Shown here: positions 51,423-60,370 of the stretch, piece after piece | Position numbering within the stretch: position 1 is the stretch's first letter | Layout of the letters: each line of letters opens with the position of its first letter | Assembly: GCA_937918935.1 (NCBI GenBank) | Contig: CAKZSI010000028.1 | Location: forward strand, 1-64,000 | Length of the DNA stretch: 64,000 bases | Reading direction: 5' to 3' | From: an uncultured Chloroflexales bacterium | GTDB taxonomy: Bacteria > Chloroflexota > Chloroflexia > Chloroflexales > Chloroflexaceae | The notes under the pieces: model-generated | What the model saw: the letters and a program-made list of their open reading frames with translations, nothing else | The model's database searches: none | Told to the model about the DNA's origin: nothing | Position numbers and translations under genes: made by a program

Positions 51423-52580
51423 TCACCTCATTGCAACAGTATACGCCCGCTCCGCCACGGTTGCCAGGTTCTCCCAGGCATAGTGCGCCGCTGCCTGGCG
51501 CGCCCCGGCGGCGAGGCGCGCGCGCAGGGCCGGGTCGTCGAGCAGGCGCAGGGCGGCGGCGGCAAGGGCGCCCGGGTTGCCGGGGGGGGCCAGCAGGCCG
51601 CTGCGTTCGTGCTCGATGAATGTGCGTGCTTCGCCCACATCGCTTGCCACCACCGCCAGCCCGGTGCCGAGCAGTTCGAGCAGTTTGGCCGAGCAACGGG
51701 CGCGGTTGATCAGGGTGTCGCGGGCAGGGGCCAGGGCGATGCCGGCCTCGGCCAGTGTCGCCGGGATTTGTGCCGGGTCGAGCCACCCCCGTTCGTCGAG
51801 CATTGCGGCGAAACCGGCGCGTTCGGCGCGGGCGCGCAGTTCCCGCTCCTCGCCCCGTTCGCCCCTTCCCACCACGATCAGCCGGGCGTCGGGGCGCCGC
51901 AGGTGAATGGCCGCCAGCGCCGCGGCCAGTTCCGCAATGTCCAACTCCCAGAAGCGGGTGTAGAGGACCAGGGCCGGCGACGCTGCGTCGTCCATATCGC
52001 GCGCGAGCGGTGCCTGAGGTGTGGCCAGACCGTTGGGCAGGTAGAAGACCCGCGCTGGCGCGACGCCCATGGCCCAGACCAGGCTTTCGAGCGTGCGGCT
52101 GGCGACCGTCACCGCGGCGGCGTGGCGCGGCAGATCGCGTTCCTGCCAGGCGAAGAGTTGTCTGGCGTAGGCCGGGTAGGGCAGCAGGTCATTCCAGCCG
52201 CCCCACCCCTCCCAATCATCAGCGTCCACAACGAGGGGCAGAGTGGGCCGCAGTGCGCGGGCGAAGAGCGCCGCCAGGCCGCCAAAGCCCCGCGGCTTGA
52301 AGAGGTGCAGCAGGTCGGGCTGCTCGGCCAGGGCCTGGCGCAGCATCGCGCCGGGCTGCCGCAGCGCCCCGGCGAGACCGGGGCCAAGGGGCAGCGTGTG
52401 GACGACCGGCACGCCGTCGTGCACCACGCGCGTGCCGGCATCCTCCGGGTTATGCACCGGGGGTGCCACGATGCTTACCGTGTAACCGCGACGGACGAGG
52501 GCGCGGGCCAGCGGCAACATACGCGCCAGCAGCGTCCCCCTGGGACGAATGCCGAACGGCGCCAGCATGACGATGCGCAT
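51423..52580 (-). CDS. glycosyltransferase, GT4 family
   Basis: A 385-residue GT-B glycosyltransferase. The N-terminal half begins MRIVMLAPFGIRPRGTLLARMLPLARALVRRGY and has DLLHLFKPRGFGGLAAL and LVVDADDWEG. The C-terminal half has VLYTRFWELDIAELAAAL, RGWLDPAQIPATLAEAGIALAP and the donor-binding KLLELLGTGLAVVASDVGEARTFI. The usual E-x7-E is replaced by D-T-L-I-N-R-A-R-C-S-A-K-L-L-E, as seen in related members. Acceptor and donor are unknown. The ATG at 52580 gives the standard first strand. Together with the 45.8-kb glycosyltransferase it suggests envelope polysaccharide or glycolipid synthesis in this area. Confidence 0.9.
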   Translation of the reverse strand: MRIVMLAPFGIRPRGTLLARMLPLARALVRRGYTVSIVAPPVHNPEDAGTRVVHDGVPVVHTLPLGPGLAGALRQPGAMLRQALAEQPDLLHLFKPRGFGGLAALFARALRPTLPLVVDADDWEGWGGWNDLLPYPAYARQLFAWQERDLPRHAAAVTVASRTLESLVWAMGVAPARVFYLPNGLATPQAPLARDMDDAASPALVLYTRFWELDIAELAAALAAIHLRRPDARLIVVGRGERGEERELRARAERAGFAAMLDERGWLDPAQIPATLAEAGIALAPARDTLINRARCSAKLLELLGTGLAVVASDVGEARTFIEHERSGLLAPPGNPGALAAAALRLLDDPALRARLAAGARQAAAHYAWENLATVAERAYTVAMR

Positions 52581-52771
52581 CGTGGGGATGAAGGCAGTAA
52601 GGAGACCTCACGGCTCTTTAAGCTAGTGTTCACATCTACCGAACAGATTGATACCGCAGAGGGCGTGGAGAGGCGCAAAGGGCTTCAAAAAGCTCATCCT
52701 CTCCGTTCCTCTGCGTGCTCTGCGGTAAATCTGAACATGGACGTCTTAAAGATCCATAAGGTCTCGCCCGC

Positions 52772-54166
52772 TTATCTCTTCCGCCCGGCGTGAATAATAT
52801 CCATCATCTCGTCCACCCGCGTGACCTTCACGCGCGGGCGACCCTGGGCTGCGCCCTGGCTGGTCTCGTGGGTATCGAGCGTCTTCCAATCGGCGTAGCT
52901 CACGAAATCCACGCCGCGCTCGCGCAGCAGGCTCTCGATGTCGCCATCGCCGGGCGCCGGAGTCAGGTGCGGCGCATCTTCCAGCATGAGGGCGACCGTG
53001 GCGGCGGCATCGGGCTTGTTGGTGCCGATCACCCCCGAGGGGCCGCGCTTGGCCCAACCGACCACGTACTCGCCGGGCGCCGGTTCACCGGTGGCGGGAT
53101 CGATCACGCGCCCGCCACGATTGGGGATGGTGCCGGTGGCCTGATCGTAGGGCACCCCGGGGAGGGGCACGCCCTTGTAGCCCACCGAGCGGAGAATCAT
53201 GCCGCACTCGATCGTCTCGTACACGCCGGTGCCTCTGGGGCGCAGGCTCCCATCGGACGCCTGAAACAACTGGTTGCGCTCGATGCGTACCGCAGCGACC
53301 CGGCCGTCCTTGCCGATCACCTCTACCGGCGAAACCAGGAAGCGCATCACGATCCGCCGCGGCGCACCGGTGTTCCCCCGGGCGGCGTAGGCGCGCAGCA
53401 TCTCGACATTCTTCGCCGCGGTCTTGTCTTCGGCGAGGCTGGCCTCGCTTAGCGGATCAAGTTCGAGATCGGCGGGATCAACAATCACGTCCACACCGGG
53501 CAGTTCGCCGAACTCTTTCAACTCGGGATTGGTAAAGGCCGCCTGCGCCGGCCCACGGCGGCCCAGCATCACCACCTCGCGCACCTTGCTCGCCCGCAGC
53601 ACCTCCAGGGCGTGATCGGCAATATCGGTTTTCGCCAGTTCTTCAGGGTCGCTCACCAGAATGCGCGTAACATCCATCGCCACATTGCCATTCCCGACCA
53701 CCAGCACCCGCTCACAGGAGAGATCGATCGGCAGGTCGCGGTAATCGGGATGGCCGTTGTACCAGCCAACGAAGATCGTCGCCGGCATGCTCCCCTGCAG
53801 ATCCTCTCCGGGAATGCCCATCTTGCGATCCGACTGGGCGCCCACGGCATAGATGATCTGATCGTAGTGCCGTCGGAGATCCTCGTGCAGCACATCCCTG
53901 CCGAAGGTCACGTTCCCGAAGTAGCGCACGTTCGACGCGGCGGCGAGTTTATCATACACCCGCGTCACCGACTTGATGGACTGGTGATCGGGCGCGACGC
54001 CCTCGCGCACCAGCCCATACGGGGTAGGCAGCCGGTTGAAGAAGTCTATCCGACAAGCGAGATCTTTCTGCTTGAGCAGGGCCTCGGCGGCATAAAACCC
54101 GGCAGGTCCTGCGCCGACAATTGCAACCCGCAACGGACGCTCAGGGGTTCCCAATCGCTCGCTCAC
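52772..54166 (-). CDS. fprA: ferredoxin--NADP reductase, FprA/adrenodoxin-reductase type
   Basis: A 464-residue flavoprotein that passes electrons between NADPH and ferredoxin. The FAD-binding GAGPAG (18-23, in RVAIVGAGPAGFYAAEALL) and the segment PTPYGLVREGVAPDHQSIKSV are diagnostic of the adrenodoxin-reductase family. NADP binding is at VLVVGNGNVAMDVTRIL (154-170), and GYKGVPLPGVPYD and VVGWAKRGPSGVIGTNKPDA complete the fold. The start is GTG at 54166, supported by AAGGAGAG (54171-54178, minus strand) at 6-nt spacing; the open frame upstream is ignored. It is transcribed in the same direction as the cda genes but is separated from them by 193 bp. Confidence 0.92.
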   Translation of the reverse strand: MSERLGTPERPLRVAIVGAGPAGFYAAEALLKQKDLACRIDFFNRLPTPYGLVREGVAPDHQSIKSVTRVYDKLAAASNVRYFGNVTFGRDVLHEDLRRHYDQIIYAVGAQSDRKMGIPGEDLQGSMPATIFVGWYNGHPDYRDLPIDLSCERVLVVGNGNVAMDVTRILVSDPEELAKTDIADHALEVLRASKVREVVMLGRRGPAQAAFTNPELKEFGELPGVDVIVDPADLELDPLSEASLAEDKTAAKNVEMLRAYAARGNTGAPRRIVMRFLVSPVEVIGKDGRVAAVRIERNQLFQASDGSLRPRGTGVYETIECGMILRSVGYKGVPLPGVPYDQATGTIPNRGGRVIDPATGEPAPGEYVVGWAKRGPSGVIGTNKPDAAATVALMLEDAPHLTPAPGDGDIESLLRERGVDFVSYADWKTLDTHETSQGAAQGRPRVKVTRVDEMMDIIHAGRKR

Positions 54167-54359
54167 GGCTCTCTCCTTCACGTGCTGTACATCTCGATTC
54201 TGCTTACCCTGACTAACCAACCCATGCCGGTTGATGCCGCGCCTGGCTGCGCGGACCGGCGCCTGCACTGTGTGAGAAATATCGCAGATACGTGCGACTC
54301 TAACACGGCCCCGGGAGGGTGTCAAACCGCTGGCATTGGTAGCGCCGGGCGCCCCGACC

Positions 54360-55730
54360 CTACGGCGTCGGCGTCACCTCAGGCGTGGCGGCGGGCTCCG
54401 GGGTGGCGCCCGGCGTGGGCGTGGCGGCGGGCTCCGGAGTGGGCGTCGCTTCAGGGCCGCCAGGCTCGGGCGTCGTTGTGGGCGCAAGAGGCAACAGGAG
54501 CGTGACCTGTACCTCTGGCGGCGTCTCGCTCAAGCTGACGCCTGGCGGCAAATCTACGCGAACCGGCAACCGGTAGCTGCCGGGGCCAAGACCGCTCACA
54601 TTAACGACCGCCCGCAGCGGCGCCTGGCTCAACGTTGCCAGGGCCTGGCTCGTGCCCGCCAGGGTCAACTCAAGCGCCAGCGGATTCACACTGGCCTGCA
54701 ACCCTGGCGCAACACCCGCCAGCGTCACCGGCGCCGGCAACTGGATCTGCAGGGGGAGGGTAATGGGCGCCACTTGCACCGTGACCCGCACCTGATCTGG
54801 TTCGCCTTCGCGGGCCGAGGTGCCCTCGGGGAAGATGATCGGCACCGTTTGCTCCACCAATGCGCGGGCGCCGCTGACATTGATCGGCTCGGTACGGAGC
54901 ACGTCCACCAGATCGAGGGGCCCGGAACTACCGGCTACAGCGATCAGCGGCGGGTTGACGCTTACTCCGGCAATCACGTAGCCAGGCGCCGGCAGACCAA
55001 CCACTGTGGGCTGTACCGGCACCAGTTTCAGCCCCACCACCGGATTAATCGGGATCTCCACGGTAACCGTCGCCGGGGTGAGTTGCACCCCCTCCACCGC
55101 CTGCCCGCGCACATCAATTGCCGTAAGGGCCAGGGGCGCCAGATACGTGGCCCGCAACTGCTCGATATTCGCCGTGGCCACCGCGGCGATCACCCGCTCC
55201 ACCCGGCTCAATGGCCCCCGTACCTCGACCAGTTCGATTGGCTGGCCGGTGTAGGTGATCTTCGGCTCACCGCGCTCGAAGCTGAAGGGCGGGTTGCCCT
55301 GCACCTGGAGATTAATCGGCGCCTGGCGAACACTGATTTGTTCCAGACGGATGGGCACCGACGACGGATCGACGAGGCGAGGAGTAAAGGAGATATTGTT
55401 GCGGGTTGGTCGCACATTGACCGGCACGATATGATCGCCCGGCCCCAGATTGCTCAGATCGATCACCGCGCGCACGTCCACTGGCCGCAACTGTGCCAGT
55501 TGGCGACGGTCGGTCACGAGGGTGATATCCACCTGCGGCAACGCCTGGGTTGGCACGCCATTCGTGTCAACAATAACCAGACCTTCTTCCAGGCCGGTGG
55601 CCTCCAGTGGCAAATCAGGAAAGGTCACACTCTCTTCAGGGTTCTGGCTGAACGAGACGAAGGCCCAGAGGGAAAAACTGAGGCCGACCGACAGCGCGAC
55701 CCGCAAGAGCATGGCGCGAAAGCTAGACAT
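54360..55730 (-). CDS. cdaR: YbbR-domain protein, CdaR-like regulator of diadenylate cyclase
   Basis: A 456-residue protein with an N-terminal membrane anchor (about 9-27) and several extracytoplasmic YbbR-like beta repeats: region 1 (about 35-115), region 2 (150-230), region 3 (235-315) and region 4 (325-410), each with a P-x-x-V-x-V or L-x-x-V-x-V strand pattern such as PLSRVERVIAAVATANI. The C-terminus is a Pro/Thr-rich tail (TPEPGGPEATPTPEPAATPTPG). CdaR activates or modulates CdaA in Gram-positive bacteria, and here the gene lies directly downstream of cdaA in the same orientation with a 164-bp gap, the same pairing. It ends near fprA. Confidence 0.85.
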   Translation of the reverse strand: MSSFRAMLLRVALSVGLSFSLWAFVSFSQNPEESVTFPDLPLEATGLEEGLVIVDTNGVPTQALPQVDITLVTDRRQLAQLRPVDVRAVIDLSNLGPGDHIVPVNVRPTRNNISFTPRLVDPSSVPIRLEQISVRQAPINLQVQGNPPFSFERGEPKITYTGQPIELVEVRGPLSRVERVIAAVATANIEQLRATYLAPLALTAIDVRGQAVEGVQLTPATVTVEIPINPVVGLKLVPVQPTVVGLPAPGYVIAGVSVNPPLIAVAGSSGPLDLVDVLRTEPINVSGARALVEQTVPIIFPEGTSAREGEPDQVRVTVQVAPITLPLQIQLPAPVTLAGVAPGLQASVNPLALELTLAGTSQALATLSQAPLRAVVNVSGLGPGSYRLPVRVDLPPGVSLSETPPEVQVTLLLPLAPTTTPEPGGPEATPTPEPAATPTPGATPEPAATPEVTPTP

Positions 55731-55894
55731 CCCGCCTCATACCCATGGTGAGCAGGTTTCGATGTTACGCTCGCTCGGCCGGGCTTTTGGAGGGGCGCAC
55801 CTGCCGAGCCGCTCCTGCCTCATCAGCGCGCCGCACGCACCTGCATCCAGAGCTTTTAGAGAGGCTGCGTCCCCTCCAGACTCCGCTATAAAAG

Positions 55895-56713
55895 TCACTT
55901 CCCCTCGGCTTCGAGCGGCACGCTCAGCAATCCGGCGAGCATAGTGCGGAGGCGCGCTTCGGTCAGATAGCTGGCCATGCGTCCGTCCTGCACCAGCGAG
56001 ATCGCCCCCGTCTCCTCCGAGACGACCACGGCCAGTGCATCGGTCTGCTCACTGATCCCCTTGGCGGCCCGGTGGCGCGTCCCGTAGCGTCGTGGTCCGA
56101 TCACATCTTCACTGAGCGGCAGTACCACGTTCGCGGCGAGAATGCGATTGCCGCGCACGATCACTGCCATATCGTGCAAGGGCGCGTTGGGGTAAAAAAT
56201 GTTCAGCAACAGGGCCGTAGAGATCCGCGAGTCAAGGATGACCCCCCGTTCGGCGTACTCCTGCAACCGTGAACTGCGCTCGATCACGATCAGCGCGCCG
56301 ACCCCTTGCTGCGAGAGTTGGATGGCCGCCCGGCTGATGCTGTTGATCGTTTCGAGCAGTTCGGAACGGTTGGCCCCGGAGAGTGGCCGGCTGAGCAGTT
56401 CGCTGGAGCGCCCCAGCGACTCCAGGGCGCGCCGCAGTTCCGGCTGGAACAGCACCGGCACGCCGACGATCAAGGCCGGCGTGACAATCGTGCTGAGCAG
56501 CCACGAGAGCGTCTGAAGTTGATCGCGCGCAACCGTGCCCACGAAGATAGTCAATGCCAGCACAATGCCGATGCCGCGCAGCAGTTGCACCGCCCGGGTG
56601 CCGCGCACGATGCCGAGCAGCCAGTAGACGAGCAGCGCAACCACCAGAATGTCGATCAACGCAAAGGGCGAGGTCAGGGGATTGAGCCGCGCCCAGAGAC
56701 GTGAAAGATCCAT
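55895..56713 (-). CDS. cdaA: diadenylate cyclase CdaA (c-di-AMP synthase)
   Basis: A 272-residue membrane enzyme that makes cyclic di-AMP from two ATP. Three N-terminal helices (about 18-36, 43-63, 70-88) precede the DAC domain (about 95-262), with GALIVIERSS (139-148), the RHR motif (213-215, in YGTRHRAAKGISEQTDALAVVVSEETGAIS) and the substrate motif at 178-183. That last motif reads PLHDMA instead of the usual PLHDGA: Met replaces the small Gly next to the catalytic Asp. Everything else looks intact. c-di-AMP controls potassium and osmotic balance, and a potassium channel gene occurs in the same window at 2.6 kb. ATG at 56713. Confidence 0.92.
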   Translation of the reverse strand: MDLSRLWARLNPLTSPFALIDILVVALLVYWLLGIVRGTRAVQLLRGIGIVLALTIFVGTVARDQLQTLSWLLSTIVTPALIVGVPVLFQPELRRALESLGRSSELLSRPLSGANRSELLETINSISRAAIQLSQQGVGALIVIERSSRLQEYAERGVILDSRISTALLLNIFYPNAPLHDMAVIVRGNRILAANVVLPLSEDVIGPRRYGTRHRAAKGISEQTDALAVVVSEETGAISLVQDGRMASYLTEARLRTMLAGLLSVPLEAEGK

Positions 56714-56944
56714 AATCAGCCAGAGTCCAGCATAGCCCGTTCAACCTGCGTGCAGGGGCAACCACTCGCGTGCCCCTACAGGGTAGCGTTGGGCGGTGGC
56801 TCTGTCAACTTTTCTCACCGAATTGAAAGGTTGGGAACAGGTTCTGAGATGGAGGAGGGCGCGCCTGGTTTAGCTGGGCGGGCCGTTGCGTACCCGCTCG
56901 TGGGATCTGGGGCTTGCCCCGAAGATATGGGGAGACCGTGCGCT
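56714..56944. other. intergenic region with no recognised gene
   Basis: 231 bp. Nothing clear beyond an inverted arrangement GTGCAGGGGCAACCACTCGCGTGCCCCTACAGGG near 56750 and an AT-richer stretch at 56800-56850. Confidence 0.4.
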
Positions 56945-58711
56945 CTACCCCTCAATTTCCTTACGTAGCCGTCCAAGCCCGGTATCAATCTCGGCGAACT
57001 TCTGTTGCAACTCGCTCAGTTGGCCCTGCTGGGCGCGCACGAACCGCGTGAACGGAGCGTTGCGCTCGCGGATCTGGCCGACCGAGCGGTCCACCTCGCG
57101 CTCGAACTGCCGCTCCACACTTGTGCGCAACTGCCCGCGCATGCCCTCGACGCGCTCGCGCAGGGACCTTTTGGCCTGCCGCTTCTTGGCCGGCAAGAGC
57201 GCGAAGCCCCCCAGGGCCACTGCCGTCGCGGCCAGAATGCCGGTAAAATCAAGCCAGACGGCGTGGGCCAGGGCCACGACAATCGCACCCAGGCCCACAG
57301 CGCCCACTTCGGTGATCGCCGTCGCCGCAATCGAAGAGCGCACCTCGTCGGCCAGTTCGGACGAGGCGGCCTGCTTATCGTAGCTCGCCACCACCTCGGT
57401 AGCCGCCCGGCCCACTGTATCCAGCAAGGCGCGCCGGTTGTACTCAAAGCTCCCGCCTACGCTGCCAATCAACTTCTCGCTGTGCTGGCCGGCCCGGCGC
57501 TTGATGTACTCGTCTACGCTCTGTTGCAGGCGCAGGTTCTTCTCGACCATCCAGTCCACAATCGTGTTGACTTTCTGATCAATCTGCTGATCGAGGTCTC
57601 CGAGCACCTCTTGCTCGAACATGGCCCGCAGGCGCTCACTGTTCATCAGAACGGGCAACTGGCTCAGGCGGATATGCTCGTCGAAGAAGGCCTCGCCGCG
57701 TTGGACCAGATCTTCGAAAATCTGGTCAATTTCGCCGAGGTAGTACTTCAGGTCGTGCCGCAGATCGTCTTTGAACAGCCCAAGTTGCTGTTCGACATTA
57801 TCGAGGGTGGCCAGGTCCTCGCGGAGAGTGGCCAGGCGGTTCTCGGTGACCCCCAGGTAGGCCGCGGTCAGCTTCTGGGCCACGCCGAGGGGCGAGAGCA
57901 GCTTGAGGCGGACGCGGGTCTCTTCATCGAGCGTGTTGATGATGTAATGCTCAACCTCGCCAAAGCGGCTGGCGGCCCACAGCCGCTCGCGTTCCTCGCC
58001 ATCCTGCTGGCGCGCGCGCGTGGCCTGGCGCGCCGAGACGGGAAAGATCTCCGGCGTCAGACCGAGGAGCGCGCGGCTGTTCGTACTGATGAAGCCGAGC
58101 ACCTGCTCGAGTTCCTCCGGGCTGAGGATATCAATCTTGTTCAGCACAATGACAATTTTCTTGCCCCACTCCTTGATCAACTCCAGGAAGCCGCGCTCAC
58201 TCTCGGTGAAAGGGCGGTCGGCCGAGGTGGTAAACAGGACCAGATCGGCCCGCGGGATAAACTGGCGCGTCAACTGTTCATGGTGGCGGATGACCGCATT
58301 GGTTCCTGGCGTATCCACGATGCTGAGCTGGCGTAGCACCTCAGCAGGGTAGGCAGTGACGCGCAGACCGCTGGAGCGGAGCGCGCTGCTCACCTCTTCG
58401 CCGTACTGGAGCAGAGTGATCGTATCGGTCGTCGGCGTCACCCCTTCGGGAAGGATCTGCTCGCCAAGGAGGGCATTGAGAAAACTCGACTTGCCGGAGT
58501 TGAACTCCCCGGCGATCACGATCAGAAAGAGCTCCTCGAGGTGATCGATCGTCTCACGCAAGGCCCGCCGGTCACCGGGGTCAACATCCGCGCCGAAGCG
58601 CTCAAAGGCCGTGTCGAGATTCTCGAGCAGGCCGCGTAGTTCAGCCAGGAGTTCGTCCTGGCGCGCGGTGGTCAACCGCCTGCGCTGGAGCAGGCCGTCC
58701 ATGAAGGGCAT
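56945..58711 (-). CDS. bacterial dynamin-like GTPase
   Basis: A 588-residue dynamin-family protein. The GTPase domain carries G1 GEFNSGKS (68-75), G2 around TPTTDT (92-97), G3 DTPG (133-136) and G4 NKID (191-194). A long helical region follows (about 270-465; e.g. RLATLREDLATLDNVEQQLGLFKDDLRHDLKYYLGEI). A hydrophobic hairpin (about 480-525; VGLGAIVVALAHAVWLDFTGILAATAVALGGFALL) is the likely membrane paddle, and a basic helix and coiled coil end the protein. Bacterial dynamins remodel or stabilise membranes in cell division, stress or vesiculation. Here a single gene, not a tandem pair, is present. The ATG at 58711 opens a helical N-terminus. The function in this organism is open. Confidence 0.92.
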   Translation of the reverse strand: MPFMDGLLQRRRLTTARQDELLAELRGLLENLDTAFERFGADVDPGDRRALRETIDHLEELFLIVIAGEFNSGKSSFLNALLGEQILPEGVTPTTDTITLLQYGEEVSSALRSSGLRVTAYPAEVLRQLSIVDTPGTNAVIRHHEQLTRQFIPRADLVLFTTSADRPFTESERGFLELIKEWGKKIVIVLNKIDILSPEELEQVLGFISTNSRALLGLTPEIFPVSARQATRARQQDGEERERLWAASRFGEVEHYIINTLDEETRVRLKLLSPLGVAQKLTAAYLGVTENRLATLREDLATLDNVEQQLGLFKDDLRHDLKYYLGEIDQIFEDLVQRGEAFFDEHIRLSQLPVLMNSERLRAMFEQEVLGDLDQQIDQKVNTIVDWMVEKNLRLQQSVDEYIKRRAGQHSEKLIGSVGGSFEYNRRALLDTVGRAATEVVASYDKQAASSELADEVRSSIAATAITEVGAVGLGAIVVALAHAVWLDFTGILAATAVALGGFALLPAKKRQAKRSLRERVEGMRGQLRTSVERQFEREVDRSVGQIRERNAPFTRFVRAQQGQLSELQQKFAEIDTGLGRLRKEIEG

Positions 58712-59068
58712 TTGATTAAGCCTCGTTGCAAAAGATTAAGCCAGAGTTATGAAATTTGTAATCTGGAACACACCACGGCGTAACAAAACGTGGTATACTC
58801 TTCACATCTCCTTCTCCTCTCTCCACAGGGGTGACGCCTCACGGCGCCACCCCTGTGGATTCCTTCTCGGTTCGTCTACCCCATATCCCCATACCCCTGC
58901 CCGGGTGAGGGGTTGGGAGGGGGCAAAGGGCGTATTTGAAACGTATTGGCTACCAGATACCTGTACAATAGCCTGCCTGTGGAACATCGCCAGCTCTCGA
59001 TTAAGATACCACAGACGGCAATCTAGCATCCCAAATCTACAATCTCAAATCTACAATCTCACATCGCA
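58712..59068. other. spacer with a long hairpin and a possible promoter
   Basis: 357 bp. It holds CGTGGTATACTC near 58788 (a possible plus-strand -10), the hairpin at 58823-58858, and AT-rich direct repeats TCAAATCTACAATCTCA near 59030-59060. There is no gene on either strand. It lies between the dynamin start and the stop of the small membrane protein gene. Confidence 0.5.
58823..58858. repeat. perfect 11-bp hairpin in a gene-free spacer
   Basis: CCACAGGGGTG ... CACCCCTGTGG, with an inner CGCC-TCA-CGGCG extension, gives a stable stem. A possible plus-strand -10 TATACT is 32 bp upstream and the 3' side is T- and C-rich, so a short RNA could be made here. Confidence 0.45.
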
Positions 59069-59413
59069 TTAGAGCGCCCGCGCCGCCACTGCGAGCGCAG
59101 CGAGGACAAGGACCAGCCCCCCGATGCCGTAGATCAGGATCGGCGCAATCGCGCTCCAGGTCTCCGGGCGAACGCGGCGGGGAGGCCCGTGCATTTCAAT
59201 GCGCTGGCCGCGCCAGTAGGTGACGCGGCGGCCGTTATTGCCACCCCGGCCACTGGCATCCTCCCAGGCGCGCCAGGCCAGCATAAGTAGATAGCCGCCG
59301 GGCGCACCCAGGGCCAGGGCGATGACGAACCAGGGAAGGGATCGGGCATTCGCCAGGATAGCGATCAGGCCGATGAGCACCAGCCAGCGCCAGTCAAAAC
59401 GGAATCCACGCAT
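59069..59413 (-). CDS. small membrane protein, function unknown
   Basis: A 114-residue protein. One or two helices at the N-terminus (about 9-45: WRWLVLIGLIAILANARSLPWFVIALALGAPGGYLLMLAW) precede a polar Arg/Gly-rich middle (RGGNNGRRVTYWRGQRIEMHGPPRRVRP) and a C-terminal helix (about 90-110). I chose the ATG at 59413 because AGAGG lies 7-11 nt upstream; the frame extends eight codons further. No family recognised. Confidence 0.65.
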   Translation of the reverse strand: MRGFRFDWRWLVLIGLIAILANARSLPWFVIALALGAPGGYLLMLAWRAWEDASGRGGNNGRRVTYWRGQRIEMHGPPRRVRPETWSAIAPILIYGIGGLVLVLAALAVAARAL

Positions 59414-59502
59414 AATAGCCTCTTCGACGCCCTGCACCCATCATACCACAGAGCGGTGCGTATGGGCGCGAAGCGGCTACCTTCCAGGGCTTGCACAGAT
59501 CG

Positions 59503-59575
59503 AAACCTGTCAGGTGCGGCAATGCGGCAAGCTGGTTAGCAGGCGCTGACCTGAAAGGACACACCTGACAGGTTT
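59503..59575. repeat. 14-bp inverted repeat, each arm itself palindromic
   Basis: AAACCTGTCAGGTG (59503-59516) and its exact reverse complement (59562-59575) are 45 bp apart. Each arm contains the near-palindrome ACCTG-T/A-CAGGT. This looks like a small mobile or regulatory palindrome pair. The segment lies between the response regulator and the small membrane protein genes. Confidence 0.6.
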
Positions 59576-59598
59576 GTACGACGTTGCATGAGCCCGGG

Positions 59599-60039
59599 TT
59601 ATTTTCCGTGGACGAGACCAGCGCTGATGGTGGCGAGGGAGGGGCCGGAGGAAAGGCGAGGCGGGAGCGATGCCAGGGCGCTGGTCACCACCGGCAAGAG
59701 GTCGTGCAGATCAATCGGTTTTGCGACATACTTATCCACGCCGAGGTCGCGCATTTTGGCACGCAGCCCGGGCGTATCGTAGGCGGTGAGCACCAGTACG
59801 GGAATGGACGGGCGAAAGGTGCGTACCGCCCGTACCAGTGAGATGACCCCACTCAGATAGGGGCTTGGGTCGACGATCAACAGATCCACCCGACCATCGG
59901 CACAGGCCAGCCAGGCCGCATCTGGGGAGGGGGCCACCGTGATGGTGAATTGCTCACCCAGCAACGTTTGCAACCCGCGCTGGGTGATCAGCGCGGCAAT
60001 CGGATCGTCATCAACAATGTAGATCTGCCTCGGTGGCAT
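59599..60039 (-). CDS. stand-alone response regulator receiver protein
   Basis: A 146-residue receiver domain with no output domain. IYIVDDDP (6-13) provides the acidic pair; the phospho-acceptor Asp 57 lies in LLIVDPSPYLSG, Thr/Ser near 85 in LVLTAYD, and Lys 107 in YVAKPID. CheY-like single-domain proteins act in phosphorelays or directly on targets. The C-terminal 25 residues are Ser/Pro-rich. ATG 60039 is preferred because GGAGGAG lies upstream; a TTG eight codons earlier is the alternative. A histidine kinase gene lies upstream in the same direction, 331 bp away, and could be a partner. Confidence 0.85.
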   Translation of the reverse strand: MPPRQIYIVDDDPIAALITQRGLQTLLGEQFTITVAPSPDAAWLACADGRVDLLIVDPSPYLSGVISLVRAVRTFRPSIPVLVLTAYDTPGLRAKMRDLGVDKYVAKPIDLHDLLPVVTSALASLPPRLSSGPSLATISAGLVHGK

Positions 60040-60370
60040 GGTGCGATCACTCCTCCGGCGCAAAGGATCAGAGCTACAACTCTCGCCGGTCGATCGCTCC
60101 TATCGTAGCAGTCTCACCGCTACCTGTGATGGGACGAGGTGACAACTACTAGTGGCGAAGCAACAACTTGTGATGCATTACACGAGAACTTGTCTCTACA
60201 GCGCCCAGATGCGAAATAACGGCGCATGTCAACTACCAGAAATGTGGGGGAATCCAGGTTCTTCAGGCCCTGGCGCCTCTGCGCGCCGGGGTGCGTGCAT
60301 GCCAAAAACGCCCGGCCGGGGCCCCCATACGGGGCGCCCCGCCGCGCCCTGGCCCGAACCGCGATCGCCA
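60040..60370. other. intergenic region with no recognised gene
   Basis: 331 bp. CCCGGCCGGGGCCCCCATACGGGGCGCCCCG near 60310 contains imperfect inverted repeats. A lower-GC stretch (60125-60235) precedes the receiver gene on the minus strand, where a promoter could lie, but no clear boxes are seen. Confidence 0.45.
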
